Assembly: GCF_947493875.1 (NCBI RefSeq)
Contig: NZ_CANLSU010000005.1
Span: 230,169 to 294,168 of the forward strand
Length of the DNA: 64,000 nucleotides
Reading direction: 5' to 3'
Source of the DNA: an uncultured Marinococcus sp.
Lineage (GTDB): Bacteria; Bacillota; Bacilli; Bacillales; Marinococcaceae
Shown: piece by piece, positions 7,891 through 18,337 of the stretch
Numbering within the stretch: the first letter of the stretch is position 1
Layout of the letters: each line of letters opens with the position of its first letter
Program-made: the position numbers and the translations under genes
The notes under the pieces: generated by a model
The model's database searches: none
Told to the model about the DNA's origin: nothing
What the model saw: only the letters and a program-made list of their open reading frames with translations

Positions 7891-8940
7891 CGTCAAATTA
7901 AGTTAGACAAAGCATCGATCTCCATGTACCTCATGAATACTTCCAACGGGGTGCAATAGTCTAATGATTTTCTTGGGATATGATTTCTTCGGGAGGCCAC
8001 GGCGGAAACATACGACTGATCGACGTCCTGAAAATCCATGTGCTTGGGCAGACCGTCCTTTCGGAGCAGGCCGTTTGAATGTTCATTTAACCCGCGTTGG
8101 GATGGGGTTCCTGGATCCGCAAAATAAATGGCAAGGTCATGGCTGTTGCTGATGGACCGCCAGTTGGAAAACTCCTTGCCACAGTCAAAAGTGATAGATT
8201 TGAACAGGTGTTTCGGGAAACAGCTGCACCACCGGTGCAGCGTGGTTTCAATATCCCTGGCCGTGCGGCCGGCTGGTTGCAGGGTAATAATGACTTTCGA
8301 CAAGCGCTCGACCAGAGTGATCACGGCACTTTGATGGTGACGGCCCACAATAGTGTCTCCTTCCAGGTGCACGAATTCCTGCCGAAAGGCCGGATAATCC
8401 CGGTTTCTGTCCGTCAATGTCCGGCCAAACGCCTGTTTTCCCCGGCGTTCCTGATATCCGTTCGGTTTTCGCTTTCCTTTCATCGGCAAAGCGTTTCGAT
8501 CTAGCACCCGTCGCTCGAATAGGCGGTATAGGGTTCGTCCGGAACAGGGCAGCGGACGCTCCTGGCGTCCGGCGATGACATCGGGGGTCCATCCCTCGCT
8601 GATTTTTTCGGTGACATAGGCCTGGTCGGTTTCCGATAAGACCGTTGGTCTTCGACCACAACGCTGTTTATTGGCTTGATACCGCTGAACATAATCGATG
8701 GCCCGATACCCTTCCCGTAAATAAGTCACGACGTTGTGGATCGTTTGACGGGCACGCCCGAGCTGCCTGGCCATCCGGGAAACAGGGATTTCCTTCTGCG
8801 CATACGCTTCTATCAGGACGACTTCATTCGTGCTAAGATGGGTGTAGGTCATTCGTGATCACTCCTATGATTTCTTTGGTCGGAAATTCATATCGAGTGT
8901 ATCACGAGTGATCTTTTTCGTTGTCTAGCTTAATTTTACA
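7891..8940. mobile_element. IS30-family insertion sequence
   Basis: About 1.05 kb bounded by imperfect ~20-bp inverted repeats (7891-7910 and 8921-8940, sharing AATTAAG-TAGACAA inward), with one transposase gene. The transposase stop lies inside the left repeat, as usual for compact IS elements. It separates the island's wzz from the aminotransferase gene without breaking either. Its GC-rich codons differ from the island, so it probably entered after the island arrived. I cannot identify a clear target duplication. Confidence 0.85.
7893..8852 (-). CDS. IS30-family transposase
   Basis: Apparently complete transposase of 319 aa. An N-terminal helix-turn-helix of the IS30 type (MARQLGRARQTIHNVVTYLR) is followed by the DDE catalytic core: Asp in LEGDTIVG, Asp in ITFDCGKEF and Glu in NEHSNGLLRKDG. 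The last two motifs are diagnostic of IS30. No frameshift is visible, so the element may still be active. Confidence 0.93.
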   Translation of the reverse strand: MTYTHLSTNEVVLIEAYAQKEIPVSRMARQLGRARQTIHNVVTYLREGYRAIDYVQRYQANKQRCGRRPTVLSETDQAYVTEKISEGWTPDVIAGRQERPLPCSGRTLYRLFERRVLDRNALPMKGKRKPNGYQERRGKQAFGRTLTDRNRDYPAFRQEFVHLEGDTIVGRHHQSAVITLVERLSKVIITLQPAGRTARDIETTLHRWCSCFPKHLFKSITFDCGKEFSNWRSISNSHDLAIYFADPGTPSQRGLNEHSNGLLRKDGLPKHMDFQDVDQSYVSAVASRRNHIPRKSLDYCTPLEVFMRYMEIDALSNLI

Positions 8941-8972
8941 ATCAGCGGTGCTAAAAAATAATTCAAAAGAAA

Positions 8973-10118
8973 TCACATAGTTTTATTTAGTGAATTAATA
9001 ATTTCTATGATTTTCTCTTGCTGTTCCCAAGACATATTAGTTCCTGAGGGCAAGCATAAACCTTTTTGAAACAATGATTCAGAGATTGATTCTTCTGGAG
9101 AGTGGGAGTAGAATTTTTTATCCTTGAATACAGGTTGTAAATGAAGAGGTTTCCAAAGCGGACGAGCTTCAATATTATTCATACCTAAAGTTTCAATTAC
9201 TTGTAAATGAGTTACATTCGTTTCAAGTGGATCTATCGTTAACGCAGTTAACCAACGATTAGACTTAGTTTCCGATAATTCTGGCATAAATTCAAAACCA
9301 GGATTATTTTCTAAATTTTGTCTGTAATTCTCAAAAACCATTCTTTTTTGCAAAACTCGTTCTTCTAGTATTTCTAATTGTGCCCGTCCTATTCCAGCTA
9401 GAATATTGCTCATCCTGTAATTATAACCAATTTCACTATGTTGATAATGCATAGCCTTGTCTCTTGATTGAGTGGCCAGAAAACGCGACCTTTCTAAAGC
9501 AGCTTTATCGTTAGAAATTAGAGCGCCACCACTTGAAGTTGTTATGATCTTATTACCATTAAATGAATAAACTCCAAACTTACCAATAGTACCACTTTTT
9601 TGTCCTTTGTATTCACTACCAAGTGATTCTGCTGCATCTTCAATTATTGGGACATTATAGCGATCACAAATAAATTTTAATTCATCCATTTTCGCACTTT
9701 GACCATATAAATTTACAATTATAGCAGCTTTGGGTAACTCTCCTTCTTTTTCAGCTTCTTCTAAAGCTCTTTTTAATGCTACTGGAGACATGTTCCAAGT
9801 CTCTGGTTCTGAATCTATAAAAATTGGTTCTGCCCCTTGATAAATAATAGGGTTTGCACTTGCTACGAAAGTAAAAGTTGAACAGATAACCTTGTCTGAT
9901 TTACCTACCTCTAATATTCGTAAAGCCAGATGTATAGCTGCCGTACCAGAAGTCAATACTGATGCTCCGGCTGTTCCAGCATAATCAGCAATACTATTCT
10001 CAAATTCATTCACGTTTTTTCCAAGTGGAGCTATCCAATTTAAATCAAAAGCTTCTTGAATATAATCTTGTTCTTTACCACTCATATGAGGTGAAGAAAG
10101 ATGTATGCGTTCAGTCAT
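8973..10118 (-). CDS. epsN: DegT/EpsN-type UDP-sugar aminotransferase
   Basis: PLP-dependent aminotransferase of 381 aa. It probably aminates C4 of a UDP-4-keto-6-deoxy-HexNAc using glutamate. Hallmarks are LTSGTAAIHLAL, the cofactor Asp in PIIEDAAESLG and the PLP lysine in YSFNGNKIITTSSGG. The length is normal and the start follows AAAGGAG. Directly upstream lie the EpsM-like acetyltransferase and EpsL-like transferase genes, the same order as epsL-epsM-epsN in Bacillus subtilis. With the EpsC-like dehydratase at the other end of the island these would make UDP-N,N'-diacetylbacillosamine. Confidence 0.9.
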   Translation of the reverse strand: MTERIHLSSPHMSGKEQDYIQEAFDLNWIAPLGKNVNEFENSIADYAGTAGASVLTSGTAAIHLALRILEVGKSDKVICSTFTFVASANPIIYQGAEPIFIDSEPETWNMSPVALKRALEEAEKEGELPKAAIIVNLYGQSAKMDELKFICDRYNVPIIEDAAESLGSEYKGQKSGTIGKFGVYSFNGNKIITTSSGGALISNDKAALERSRFLATQSRDKAMHYQHSEIGYNYRMSNILAGIGRAQLEILEERVLQKRMVFENYRQNLENNPGFEFMPELSETKSNRWLTALTIDPLETNVTHLQVIETLGMNNIEARPLWKPLHLQPVFKDKKFYSHSPEESISESLFQKGLCLPSGTNMSWEQQEKIIEIINSLNKTM

Positions 10119-10134
10119 AATAACTCCTTTTTCT

Positions 10135-10758
10135 TTAATTTTTTAGTTGTTTTGCAGGCGAACCGACAGCCTTAGAGTATGCTGGGAGATCATTTATTGC
10201 TGTGCTCCCCGCTCCTAACACAGCCCATTCCCCTACAGTTATATTCGGGATGATCGTTGCCCCCGATGCCACTTGGGCTCCTTCTTTAACTGTTACTCCT
10301 CCAGTTAAAACAGATCCGGGAGAGATATGTGTATAATTATCTAGTTTGTTATCATGTTCTACGATGGCTCCTGTATTAATAATCGAATGGTTCCCGATAA
10401 TAGTATTAGGATTTATTACTGCATTAGGCATTATAACAGTCCCTTTACCAATTAACACATTCGATTTAACAACAGCTGATTTGTCAATAATTGTTACAAA
10501 ATCATCTGTATTTAACAACAAATCTTCGATTATTTTCTTTCTTGTTCTATTATTACCGATAGCAATACAAAATTTACTATTATTTTTTTCTAGTATTGAA
10601 AATTTCTCAAATGGGACATGCATCACTTGATTTTTTATTTCATACTCTTTGAACTTCATATCTACTATGGCCTTTAATTTCAATTCAAGATGTTCTTCTA
10701 TCATTGACTGGATAACTCTACTGTGACCCCCATCACCTATTAATATTACATTAATCAT
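10135..10758 (-). CDS. epsM: EpsM/PglD-type sugar O/N-acetyltransferase
   Basis: Acetyl-CoA-dependent acyltransferase of 207 aa of the NeuD/PglD/EpsM group, expected to acetylate the amino group placed by EpsN. An N-terminal Rossmann-like half ([13 protein letters not shown]) binds the sugar nucleotide. The C-terminal left-handed beta-helix shows hexapeptide repeats ([20 protein letters not shown]). The catalytic His region is [20 protein letters not shown]. It overlaps the upstream epsL-like gene by four bases (ATGA), so translation is coupled. Confidence 0.9.
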   Translation of the reverse strand: MINVILIGDGGHSRVIQSMIEEHLELKLKAIVDMKFKEYEIKNQVMHVPFEKFSILEKNNSKFCIAIGNNRTRKKIIEDLLLNTDDFVTIIDKSAVVKSNVLIGKGTVIMPNAVINPNTIIGNHSIINTGAIVEHDNKLDNYTHISPGSVLTGGVTVKEGAQVASGATIIPNITVGEWAVLGAGSTAINDLPAYSKAVGSPAKQLKN

Positions 10759-11357
10759 TTTTTGAGTTTTTGAGTTCCTTTAAATTTATGCATAGTAACT
10801 TCTCCTTTTTGAGAAATGCCTTCGCTTTTTACGACTTTAATTATAGTTAACCAAAGAATTTTAATATCTAAACCCAAAGACTGGTTTTCCACGTACCACA
10901 CATCATACTCGAATTTTTTTTCCCAACTAATTGCATTACGGCCGTTAACTTGGGCCCAACCAGTAATGCCTGGCCTTACTTCATGTCTTCTCGCTTGATG
11001 TAGAGAATAATAGTTTAAGTATTCCATTAATAAAGGACGAGGCCCAACTAAGCTAATATCACCTTTTAATACATTTATTAATTGAGGCAATTCATCGAAA
11101 CTTAATTTTCTAATTATTTTTCCACCACCCTTTAAACGTTCATAATCAGGTAATAACTCTCCAACGGAATTTTTTTCATCACTCATAGTTCGAAATTTGT
11201 ATAAAATAAATGGTTTTCCATAAATGCCTGGACGTTCTTGCTTATATATAACTGGTGGACCTAATTTCTTTTTTATAAAAAAAGCAGTTCCTAATATAAT
11301 CGGTGAAGTTACGATCAGACCTATAGCACTTAATATTAAATCCATAAATCTTTTCAA
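10755..11357 (-). CDS. epsL: EpsL-type initiating sugar-phosphate transferase
   Basis: Membrane phosphoglycosyltransferase that loads the first sugar phosphate onto undecaprenyl phosphate and so begins repeat-unit assembly. It has one N-terminal hydrophobic segment and the family motifs [39 protein letters not shown] and [18 protein letters not shown]. The frame stays open to 11423, but that would overlap the preceding gene by 59 bases. A TTG at 11357 preceded by AAAGGA gives 200 aa, close to B. subtilis EpsL, and I prefer it. The likely substrate is UDP-diacetylbacillosamine. Confidence 0.88.
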   Translation of the reverse strand: MKRFMDLILSAIGLIVTSPIILGTAFFIKKKLGPPVIYKQERPGIYGKPFILYKFRTMSDEKNSVGELLPDYERLKGGGKIIRKLSFDELPQLINVLKGDISLVGPRPLLMEYLNYYSLHQARRHEVRPGITGWAQVNGRNAISWEKKFEYDVWYVENQSLGLDIKILWLTIIKVVKSEGISQKGEVTMHKFKGTQKLKK

Positions 11358-11364
11358 TTTATCT

Positions 11365-12519
11365 CTATCCTTTTGTAATTTTTTTAAATAAAGCCACTTG
11401 CTTTGAAAGAACTTTTTCTTCATTGAAATTATTTAAGGCAATTTTTCTAGATTCTTTTTGATATAATTTTCTCTGATGTTCATTTTTTATCATTTTGTTT
11501 ATTGCTTTTTCTAAATCAGCAACGGATTTAGCCCTAATCAATAAACCGTTCTTTTCATGTTGAACTTCTTCTCGACAGCCTCTAATGTTAGTAGCTATAA
11601 TAGCATTTAACATTGCCATAGCTTCTATTATCGAACGGGGTAGTCCTTCTCGATATGATGGCAAGATAAATACTTCACTAAGATATAAAAGTTGTTCAGT
11701 GTCTTTACGAAAACCCAGATAATCTATTTTTGGTTTATTTAAAAGATTATTGATTTCTTTAAATGTTTCTTTATCTCTTTCGCTTGCGGGCAAATCACCA
11801 ATAACCAATAAACGAGCATTGGAATTAAATTTGCTTACGTTATCAAAAGCTTTCAATAATTCTACAATTCCCTTTTCTTTCACTAATCTTCCGATAAAAA
11901 TAAACACTATTTCTTTATCATTTATTTTTAACTCTTTTTTTAATTTCAATATGTGGTTTTGATTTATTAATTCAGGATTAAATTTATCTGTTAGATCTAC
12001 ACCATTACTTAAATGAATAATTTTATCTGAACTAATAAAATTATTCTCTAAAGCTAACTGATAGTCCTCTATGCTTTGAAGCAGGAGCCAATCAGTTAGA
12101 AATTTAGCTGCATACTTTTCGAGCGTGAAAAAAAAGTAATACTTTTTTTTAGACATTTCTTCATGAAAATAAAAACCATGAGCAGTATAAACAACTTTAT
12201 TTACTCTAGCTAATTTAGCTGCAATTCTTGCAATTAGAGCTGCAACCGGAGTATGAACATGAACTATATCGTATTTCCCTTTTTTCATTATCTTATATAA
12301 TTCAAATATTGAACTTAGATTTGAGATTAAACTAATAGACCTATCGATGTTAACATTAAAAAAATTAATATTTTCTTTTTTTAATCCATTTGTTAAGCCA
12401 GTATCTTTACAAGCAACTTCAGTTTCAAAACCATTTTGACGCGACTCTAATATTAGAGGCATTAGTAGTTTATCTACTGTCAGATCTACAGCACAAACTT
12501 GTAAGATTTTTTTATTCAT
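11365..12519 (-). CDS. GT4-family glycosyltransferase (EpsD-like)
   Basis: Retaining glycosyltransferase of the GT-B fold, 384 aa. The N-terminus [20 protein letters not shown] and the segment [18 protein letters not shown] resemble EpsD/WcaL-like enzymes. The C-terminal half has the GT4 donor site ([13 protein letters not shown] and [19 protein letters not shown], with the E-x7-E glutamates). It is cytoplasmic or membrane-associated and adds a sugar to the lipid-linked repeat unit; donor and acceptor are unknown. It overlaps the upstream GT2 gene by eight bases. Confidence 0.87.
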   Translation of the reverse strand: MNKKILQVCAVDLTVDKLLMPLILESRQNGFETEVACKDTGLTNGLKKENINFFNVNIDRSISLISNLSSIFELYKIMKKGKYDIVHVHTPVAALIARIAAKLARVNKVVYTAHGFYFHEEMSKKKYYFFFTLEKYAAKFLTDWLLLQSIEDYQLALENNFISSDKIIHLSNGVDLTDKFNPELINQNHILKLKKELKINDKEIVFIFIGRLVKEKGIVELLKAFDNVSKFNSNARLLVIGDLPASERDKETFKEINNLLNKPKIDYLGFRKDTEQLLYLSEVFILPSYREGLPRSIIEAMAMLNAIIATNIRGCREEVQHEKNGLLIRAKSVADLEKAINKMIKNEHQRKLYQKESRKIALNNFNEEKVLSKQVALFKKITKG

Positions 12520-13402
12520 ATTTTTCCTTTGATTTATTTCGACATTTGATATAAATAAATAATGCTAAACCCGCTGGTGTAGCTAATACTGTTTCAAGCT
12601 TTTTAGGACTTTCATGAATATACCTTTTATTTTTCGAAAGAATGCTACTTGAAACATAATGTATGGCTTCTCGTAGCCTTACTGAAAAATCAGGGGCTAC
12701 TTTCATTACTTCCTTCCGATAATGAGCAAAACCCTTCGGTGCTTTTTCATATAATTTCATTTTATTATTAGTTCCACCATCTGGTAAATACTCCACGTAA
12801 CATAGTATTTCATCTAAAGTAATCATTTTGAAATCCTTATCGATCTTGAAATACTTATAACCTATTGGTAAATAATTTTCTCCTGAATTAATTGGGTAGT
12901 ATTCTTTTTTCATTAAATCTGTTCTATATACTAATTTGAAATCTCCTCTAATTTTATATTTATATCGAAGATCATACAATGTGGTTTCTTTTAATTTAGG
13001 TGGGAGTTCCGCGTTTATTTCATCATTCGGATTAGCATCTAAACCAATAATACCGCTGTGCTTATTTCCACCTTTATTTTTCCAAGTACTAACTATTTTT
13101 CTAACCGCTTCGTCTGCTAAATAATCGTCAGAATCACAACACACACACAGTTCAGTTTTAATTAATTTATGAGCGGTATTATGAGCAGCATGCATTCCAG
13201 CATTTTTTTGGTAAACGTATTTAATTTCTATTTTATTTTCTTTTATCCATGATTGGATTAAATCTTCTGTGTTATCGTTAGAGCCATCATCTATAATGAG
13301 CCATTTAAAATCTTGAGATGTTTGACGAGTTAAACTTTCATAACACTTTTTTAATGTATAAGCCCTATTGTAAGTTGGGGTAAATACCGTAAGAGTCTGC
13401 AT
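12512..13402 (-). CDS. GT2-family glycosyltransferase
   Basis: Inverting GT-A glycosyltransferase of about 296 aa. The nucleotide-binding start LTVFTPTYNRAYTLKKCYES and DDGSNDNTEDL are typical. CDSDD is the metal-binding DXD motif. The C-terminal part has basic residues that may hold it at the membrane. The ATG at 13402 follows AAGGTGG and is better placed than the GTG at 13414. It works within the island's repeat-unit assembly line; sugar unknown. Confidence 0.87.
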   Translation of the reverse strand: MQTLTVFTPTYNRAYTLKKCYESLTRQTSQDFKWLIIDDGSNDNTEDLIQSWIKENKIEIKYVYQKNAGMHAAHNTAHKLIKTELCVCCDSDDYLADEAVRKIVSTWKNKGGNKHSGIIGLDANPNDEINAELPPKLKETTLYDLRYKYKIRGDFKLVYRTDLMKKEYYPINSGENYLPIGYKYFKIDKDFKMITLDEILCYVEYLPDGGTNNKMKLYEKAPKGFAHYRKEVMKVAPDFSVRLREAIHYVSSSILSKNKRYIHESPKKLETVLATPAGLALFIYIKCRNKSKEKYE

Positions 13403-13425
13403 ACTATCATCCACCTTAATCTTTA

Positions 13426-14001
13426 TTATCTTTTTTTAATTTCTTTAGCCGGTATTCCACCTAATACGATATTTTCATTTATGAAATCTTTTGTAACTAA
13501 TGTGTGGGCAGCCACTATATTTCCAGAACCTAATTTTATTCCACATAAAATTGTAGATTTTGCCCCTATCCAGACATTATTCGAAATCAAAACTTTATTA
13601 GTTGAAATTTTTTGGTCTTTAATGGGAACGTCTTTTAATTTGTAATTGTGAGTGGTGGACATAATTGTAACCCCGTGAGCTATCGATACATCGTTACCAA
13701 TTTCTACGCCCCCATTAGCCTCAATATAACACATAGGGTGCACACTAACGTTATTTCCTATTGATAAATTTTCAATTCCAAATATATAAACACCTGAATG
13801 TACAGAAACATTGTCACCACACGATCTTGTTAAATTTCTTAATAAGATATACCTAATAAGTATTCCGGGCAATCCTTTCGTTTGAGAGAAAAAAAGCCAT
13901 AGAATCTTATTCATATTTTTAGGAATATAACTATTTATTAACACTAGTAAATTTATAACTGATTTATATTTATTAAAATTTTCTCGGCCTCTTTTTTTCA
14001 T
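13426..14001 (-). CDS. Hexapeptide-repeat sugar acetyltransferase
   Basis: Acyltransferase of 191 aa of the WcaF/WbbJ/maltose O-acetyltransferase type. The left-handed beta-helix occupies about residues 60-185. The catalytic His region is GVTIMSTTHNYKL, and WIGAKSTILCGIKLGSGNIV are hexapeptide coils. The first 50 residues are basic and hydrophobic and may bind the membrane. It probably O-acetylates a sugar of the repeat unit. RBS AGAAGGAG precedes the start. Confidence 0.85.
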   Translation of the reverse strand: MKKRGRENFNKYKSVINLLVLINSYIPKNMNKILWLFFSQTKGLPGILIRYILLRNLTRSCGDNVSVHSGVYIFGIENLSIGNNVSVHPMCYIEANGGVEIGNDVSIAHGVTIMSTTHNYKLKDVPIKDQKISTNKVLISNNVWIGAKSTILCGIKLGSGNIVAAHTLVTKDFINENIVLGGIPAKEIKKR

Positions 14002-14055
14002 TATTTACTCCTTCTACAAATTATTTAATGAACTTACGAGTTCTAGGAGTGATAT

Positions 14056-15258
14056 TTATTCCTCTATAATTTTTTGAAATATATTCAAGCTTTCTGTGTC
14101 GTCATACATATCGAAGGCTAAATTTCTTTTAAACTTTTGCACAAGATAGTCTTCTTTTTTTACCCTTAATATACATTTTGCTAAATCTCTAGCGTTCATA
14201 TTAGAAATCAAGCCAGTTTTTTCATGAACAATTTGTTCATGTACTGTCTCAAAATTAGTGGCAACAATTGGTTTTAATAATTGCTTAGCCTCATCTATTA
14301 CGTTAGATTTACCTTCAAACCTAGAAGGATGAACTAAAATATCAGTGTTTTTAATAAATTCACCTGTATTTAAATGGGCTCCTAATAGTATAAAATAATT
14401 TTGTAATCCTTTTTGGTAGATCATTTTTTCTAACTTTTTTCTATAAGACCCTTCACCCAAAACGTACCATACAACTTTATTGTTTTTTTTCACAAGAATT
14501 TCTAAAGCTTCAATAGCCAAATCAAGGCCCTTATTAGGATCTAATCTGCATATAGTTAGCAAGTTAGTTGTTTCTTCACTTTTTTTCATACTCTTTGTGT
14601 TAACCGGAATGTTTCTATACATTTTAAAAGGAGAAACGTTATACATTACAATTATTTTTTCTTCTGTTTCAGGAAATATACTCAAAAATATGTTTTTGCA
14701 AAGATGAGACACAGAAAGTATACTATCTATCGTCTGAAAATATGGTCTATCTATTTCAACGTTTCTTTTTAAAACCCTATAATCGGATCTAATCCATCCA
14801 ATTTTTTTCCTGGCTCGCACGCAGTCCACAACAAACATTATCGAATGTCCGCCAGAAACCCCTATAGCAACATCGAATTCTTGATTTAATTTTGGCAGTT
14901 TTTTTTTGTTTTCAACCCAAAACTTTTGCTTTTGTTCAGTCATATTTTTTTTCATAAAGCCCAAGAGAACAGTTAAAATAGCTTTAAACGCTAATTTAAA
15001 ATTAGAAGAAAGAAGAAATTTTATTGTTTTGCGGATAAATATTTTAGGTGCAAGAATTGCATAATTCACTGTTGAATCAGGTGTTATTACAGAAACTTCA
15101 TTAGGTAAATGTTTCATTAATTTTCCTTCGGCACTCAATGAAAGGATGCTTACCTCATAGTAATCAAAATTTATTTTGTAAAGAAGTGAAAGTAAACTTT
15201 TTTGTGGTCCACCGATATTAAAGTTATTTACTACAAATAGAATTTTCTTTTTTTCCAT
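14056..15258 (-). CDS. GT4-family glycosyltransferase
   Basis: Glycosyltransferase of 400 aa with the GT-B fold. The N-terminus KKILFVVNNFNIGGPQKSLL is the glycine-rich acceptor-domain loop. The C-terminal donor domain has LLTICRLDPNKGLDLAIEAL and LVHPSRFEGKSNVIDEAK. I chose the ATG at 15258, with AGGAG eight bases upstream, over an earlier start at 15309 that would overlap the flippase gene. The mid-region is basic and hydrophobic. Sugar specificity unknown. Confidence 0.86.
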   Translation of the reverse strand: MEKKKILFVVNNFNIGGPQKSLLSLLYKINFDYYEVSILSLSAEGKLMKHLPNEVSVITPDSTVNYAILAPKIFIRKTIKFLLSSNFKLAFKAILTVLLGFMKKNMTEQKQKFWVENKKKLPKLNQEFDVAIGVSGGHSIMFVVDCVRARKKIGWIRSDYRVLKRNVEIDRPYFQTIDSILSVSHLCKNIFLSIFPETEEKIIVMYNVSPFKMYRNIPVNTKSMKKSEETTNLLTICRLDPNKGLDLAIEALEILVKKNNKVVWYVLGEGSYRKKLEKMIYQKGLQNYFILLGAHLNTGEFIKNTDILVHPSRFEGKSNVIDEAKQLLKPIVATNFETVHEQIVHEKTGLISNMNARDLAKCILRVKKEDYLVQKFKRNLAFDMYDDTESLNIFQKIIEE

Positions 15259-15295
15259 GAGTAAAACTCCTATAGTATTTGATATCTTCCTATTT

Positions 15296-16663
15296 TTATT
15301 TAATCTCATTTAATTCTTTTATCACTAATAATGGCCACTTCCAATTATTGTATAGTAGCTGGACTATACATATTGGAAGAATGAGATGCCATAAATTTGC
15401 TTCAAAATTATACAAAAGAGAAAATTGTATAATTAAAATTACTAAACTAGATATAATAAAAGCTCTATAATGTGGTAAAACGTTTTTGGTAGCAATGAAG
15501 GTTGCAAAAACAGTATGATTATTGTATAAAAATATATAAAACATTATGGCAAGTGTATAAGACCAATGTAAAGATTCTACATTTGAATTAATAACTTCTA
15601 AAAGTTTTTCTGCAATAATAAAAAATGCAAGAAAAGATATCGAAATAATAGAATAATTAATTACCAATGCTTTTTTAAAAGTTCTTTTTAATAATCTATA
15701 TTTTTGTTTTAATCTATATGAATTAAATTGAGGTAAAAAGGTATTAAAAAAAGTATTCCCTACTACAGTCGTCAACGATAAAACTTGAAGAGTAAAACCC
15801 AAGGCTGCAGTAGTACTCAAACTTAAAAAAGCAGAGCTTAATAAAGTAGTAGAACGTAGATTAATATAATTTGATATAGATACTAAAGCTTGCTTATAAG
15901 TATTGGGTAAAAGCCTCTTGAAAATATTTACGTACTCTAATCGGTGCATTTTCTTTTTTAATAAAGGCTTAATATAATTTTTATTGTTTTGATAAGAATA
16001 AAACATTATATTAGCTAAAATTCTATTTACTGCTATAGATGTGAGATATGCAATACTCACCCCTACAAGGCCAAAACCCAACATTAAAAAAATAACCGTA
16101 AATAACAGTTGAGTTAACTTTGTGAATATTAAAATCTGTTGATTTTGCTTCACAGCGCCTATACCTTTTAAAATGGGGTTCCAGTAGGCATATTTCATAT
16201 GTAGAAATACAGCGGTTGAATATATTATCCATGCACTTAAAGTATTTTTTAAAGGTAACTCTGAAACAGAAATTTGTTTTATATAATAGCTACCGATTGT
16301 TAAAAGACCTATAAATATGGTTAAACCTAAAAATAGATAAATTATTTTAGTTGTTCGAAATAACTTAACAAATAACTCATAATTCGGTCTCTTATCTTCT
16401 ACAGAAAGCTCTTGGAAGCTAGAAGAAGTAATTTCTTCTGCTCCTTCCCATATATAAGTAACATTTCTAGATAAAGTGGTCATAAAACCAAGATCTAATA
16501 AAATAACCAAGCTAGAAACAGCAGTAAAAGTGTACCACAAACCAACTTCTGGAGATGTTAAATATGCTAAAATAAATGGTAACAACAACAAATTTATTCC
16601 ATTAAATAAGATTAAACTAAAATAACTCCATTTTACATCTGACTTTGAGATATTTATTGACAT
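15296..16663 (-). CDS. Wzx-type repeat-unit flippase (locus 1)
   Basis: Polytopic membrane protein of 455 aa with about 12-14 hydrophobic segments and a short hydrophilic insert near residues 75-95, in the MOP/Wzx exporter fold. It would flip the undecaprenyl-linked repeat unit across the membrane. Its place between glycosyltransferases and the Wzy-like polymerase supports this. Sequence conservation in this family is low, so the call rests on topology and context. Confidence 0.82.
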   Translation of the reverse strand: MSINISKSDVKWSYFSLILFNGINLLLLPFILAYLTSPEVGLWYTFTAVSSLVILLDLGFMTTLSRNVTYIWEGAEEITSSSFQELSVEDKRPNYELFVKLFRTTKIIYLFLGLTIFIGLLTIGSYYIKQISVSELPLKNTLSAWIIYSTAVFLHMKYAYWNPILKGIGAVKQNQQILIFTKLTQLLFTVIFLMLGFGLVGVSIAYLTSIAVNRILANIMFYSYQNNKNYIKPLLKKKMHRLEYVNIFKRLLPNTYKQALVSISNYINLRSTTLLSSAFLSLSTTAALGFTLQVLSLTTVVGNTFFNTFLPQFNSYRLKQKYRLLKRTFKKALVINYSIISISFLAFFIIAEKLLEVINSNVESLHWSYTLAIMFYIFLYNNHTVFATFIATKNVLPHYRAFIISSLVILIIQFSLLYNFEANLWHLILPICIVQLLYNNWKWPLLVIKELNEIK

Positions 16664-16726
16664 AGTATTTATAAAACCTCTTCATTTTAAATAATATTAG
16701 AATCTCCAATTAAACTTTGTATGTGT

Positions 16727-18145
16727 TTATCTCATGTTTTTTTTAATAAAAATAATCTTTTTATTAAGTAATACTATAATCAACATTAATAAAAAATAAT
16801 TTGTAATAAAAGAAGTCAACACAATAGCGTTAGACATTAAAAACAAACCAAACCTAACAGAAGCGTAGGAAAAAATGTAAACTTCAAAAACAGATTCTGC
16901 CTCACGACTTTTTTTATCAAAAAACATAACCAAAACAGTGAAAATTATTACAAATAAAGGTGAAAAAAAGAAACCAAAATAAACGTACCCTTGCCCAATC
17001 ATAGGGATTATTTGGTCCACTGAATTCGTATTATTATGAAAAGTATAATTAAACATCTCCACTACACCAAAATTAGAAGCAACTTGATCACTTAATAATA
17101 TAACAGAGGAACTCAAATCTTCTATTAACATTTTAGGGCTAATTATATGAGAAAAATTTTCTTTCGTTTTTACAGCGACTGCAACATTGTGTATCCCTGA
17201 AAAATATAATTGCAAAGAATCTCCTATTGCTTCTCCTATATTATTTATTTGACTATTATTAATACTATTAAATGAATTTACACCAAATTGCTTTACTAGA
17301 GTTGTAATACTAACAATGCCCAACAAGATAATACCACAAATACTATATATCTTATATTTAAAAGCAGGATATATTCTAGTAATTAAATACATACCAGTAA
17401 CCATTGGTATAACTATACTAAATCTACTAGTTCCTTCTATGAAAGAAGAAAAAGTAAATACAACTAGAATAGAAAAATAAATATACACAGGACTAGGTTT
17501 TTTTAAATAAGATGAATACGTTTTATTTATTATACTCACGGTGAAAAGCATTATAGAAAAAGAAACCATGAGTGGAAATAAAGAACCCAAGGGGAGATTC
17601 GACGTCAGGCCTTCATCGAATTTATTAAAAGTAAAAATAAATGAATAGTTACTTAGCACACTAGGATAAATTAATACGATTAATATCGTAATTGCTAAAA
17701 ATATTGAACCAACAAAATTACTGTTCACATTAATTTTGTTGGTATTAGATTCTTTCCTATAAAACTTATTTGCAAGTATTTCTACTACTAAAAATATGAT
17801 TATTATTTCATAAATCATCAAAATAATAGCAGTTTCGTAGTTTTCTACACTTGGGCTCACGGCATTACTTATTGAATAACCACTGAGCCACATAAAAAAA
17901 GGAGTAAAAACATATCTTATTATTAAAGTAATATTTAGACCCAGTATTCCAATATTGTTAAGAATATAATAAGACATTTTCCCAAAAACTAAATAGCATA
18001 TTCCAAATGTTAAAACGACTAACGGGAAATAATTCATTTCACTTGGAAGATTGGGGTCAATAAGTATTAATAAAGCTATTACTATAGATAAAGAAAATAC
18101 TGTAATTCTTAGTATACCATTTAATTTGAAGCTTGATTTGCGCAT
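16727..18145 (-). CDS. Wzy-type EPS polymerase (locus 1)
   Basis: Polytopic membrane protein of 472 aa with about 11-12 hydrophobic segments and an extracytoplasmic loop of about 80 residues near residues 270-380. This is the pattern of O-antigen/EPS polymerases, which join flipped repeat units outside the membrane. RBS AGAGGG and ATG at 18145. The call rests on topology, position next to Wzx and the lack of another polymerase candidate in the island. Confidence 0.78.
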   Translation of the reverse strand: MRKSSFKLNGILRITVFSLSIVIALLILIDPNLPSEMNYFPLVVLTFGICYLVFGKMSYYILNNIGILGLNITLIIRYVFTPFFMWLSGYSISNAVSPSVENYETAIILMIYEIIIIFLVVEILANKFYRKESNTNKINVNSNFVGSIFLAITILIVLIYPSVLSNYSFIFTFNKFDEGLTSNLPLGSLFPLMVSFSIMLFTVSIINKTYSSYLKKPSPVYIYFSILVVFTFSSFIEGTSRFSIVIPMVTGMYLITRIYPAFKYKIYSICGIILLGIVSITTLVKQFGVNSFNSINNSQINNIGEAIGDSLQLYFSGIHNVAVAVKTKENFSHIISPKMLIEDLSSSVILLSDQVASNFGVVEMFNYTFHNNTNSVDQIIPMIGQGYVYFGFFFSPLFVIIFTVLVMFFDKKSREAESVFEVYIFSYASVRFGLFLMSNAIVLTSFITNYFLLMLIIVLLNKKIIFIKKNMR

Positions 18146-18337
18146 AATAGACCCTCTTTAGTTATGGGGGATTTTAAGTAAAAAAACTCAATATAAAATA
18201 AAAATTCTGTACTATAAAAAATAAATACTGCAAAACATAAAGTTACATATAATGTTAATTTTTTAAAGTATATATTAGTTTCAATGAATCATATGAATAT
18301 AGAAAAATTTGTTTTCTATCCCAAATTTTTTTTATAT
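18146..18337. other. A+T-rich spacer inside locus 1
   Basis: About 190 bases between the polymerase and UDP-sugar dehydrogenase genes. It contains only A/T-rich sequence with no reading frame, no convincing hairpin and no clear promoter. It is the largest internal gap of the island, so an internal promoter is possible. Confidence 0.5.

Noticed and set aside
7887..8943. Target site duplication of the IS30 element
   Set aside because: A shared AT dinucleotide next to both ends is too short to support a claim.
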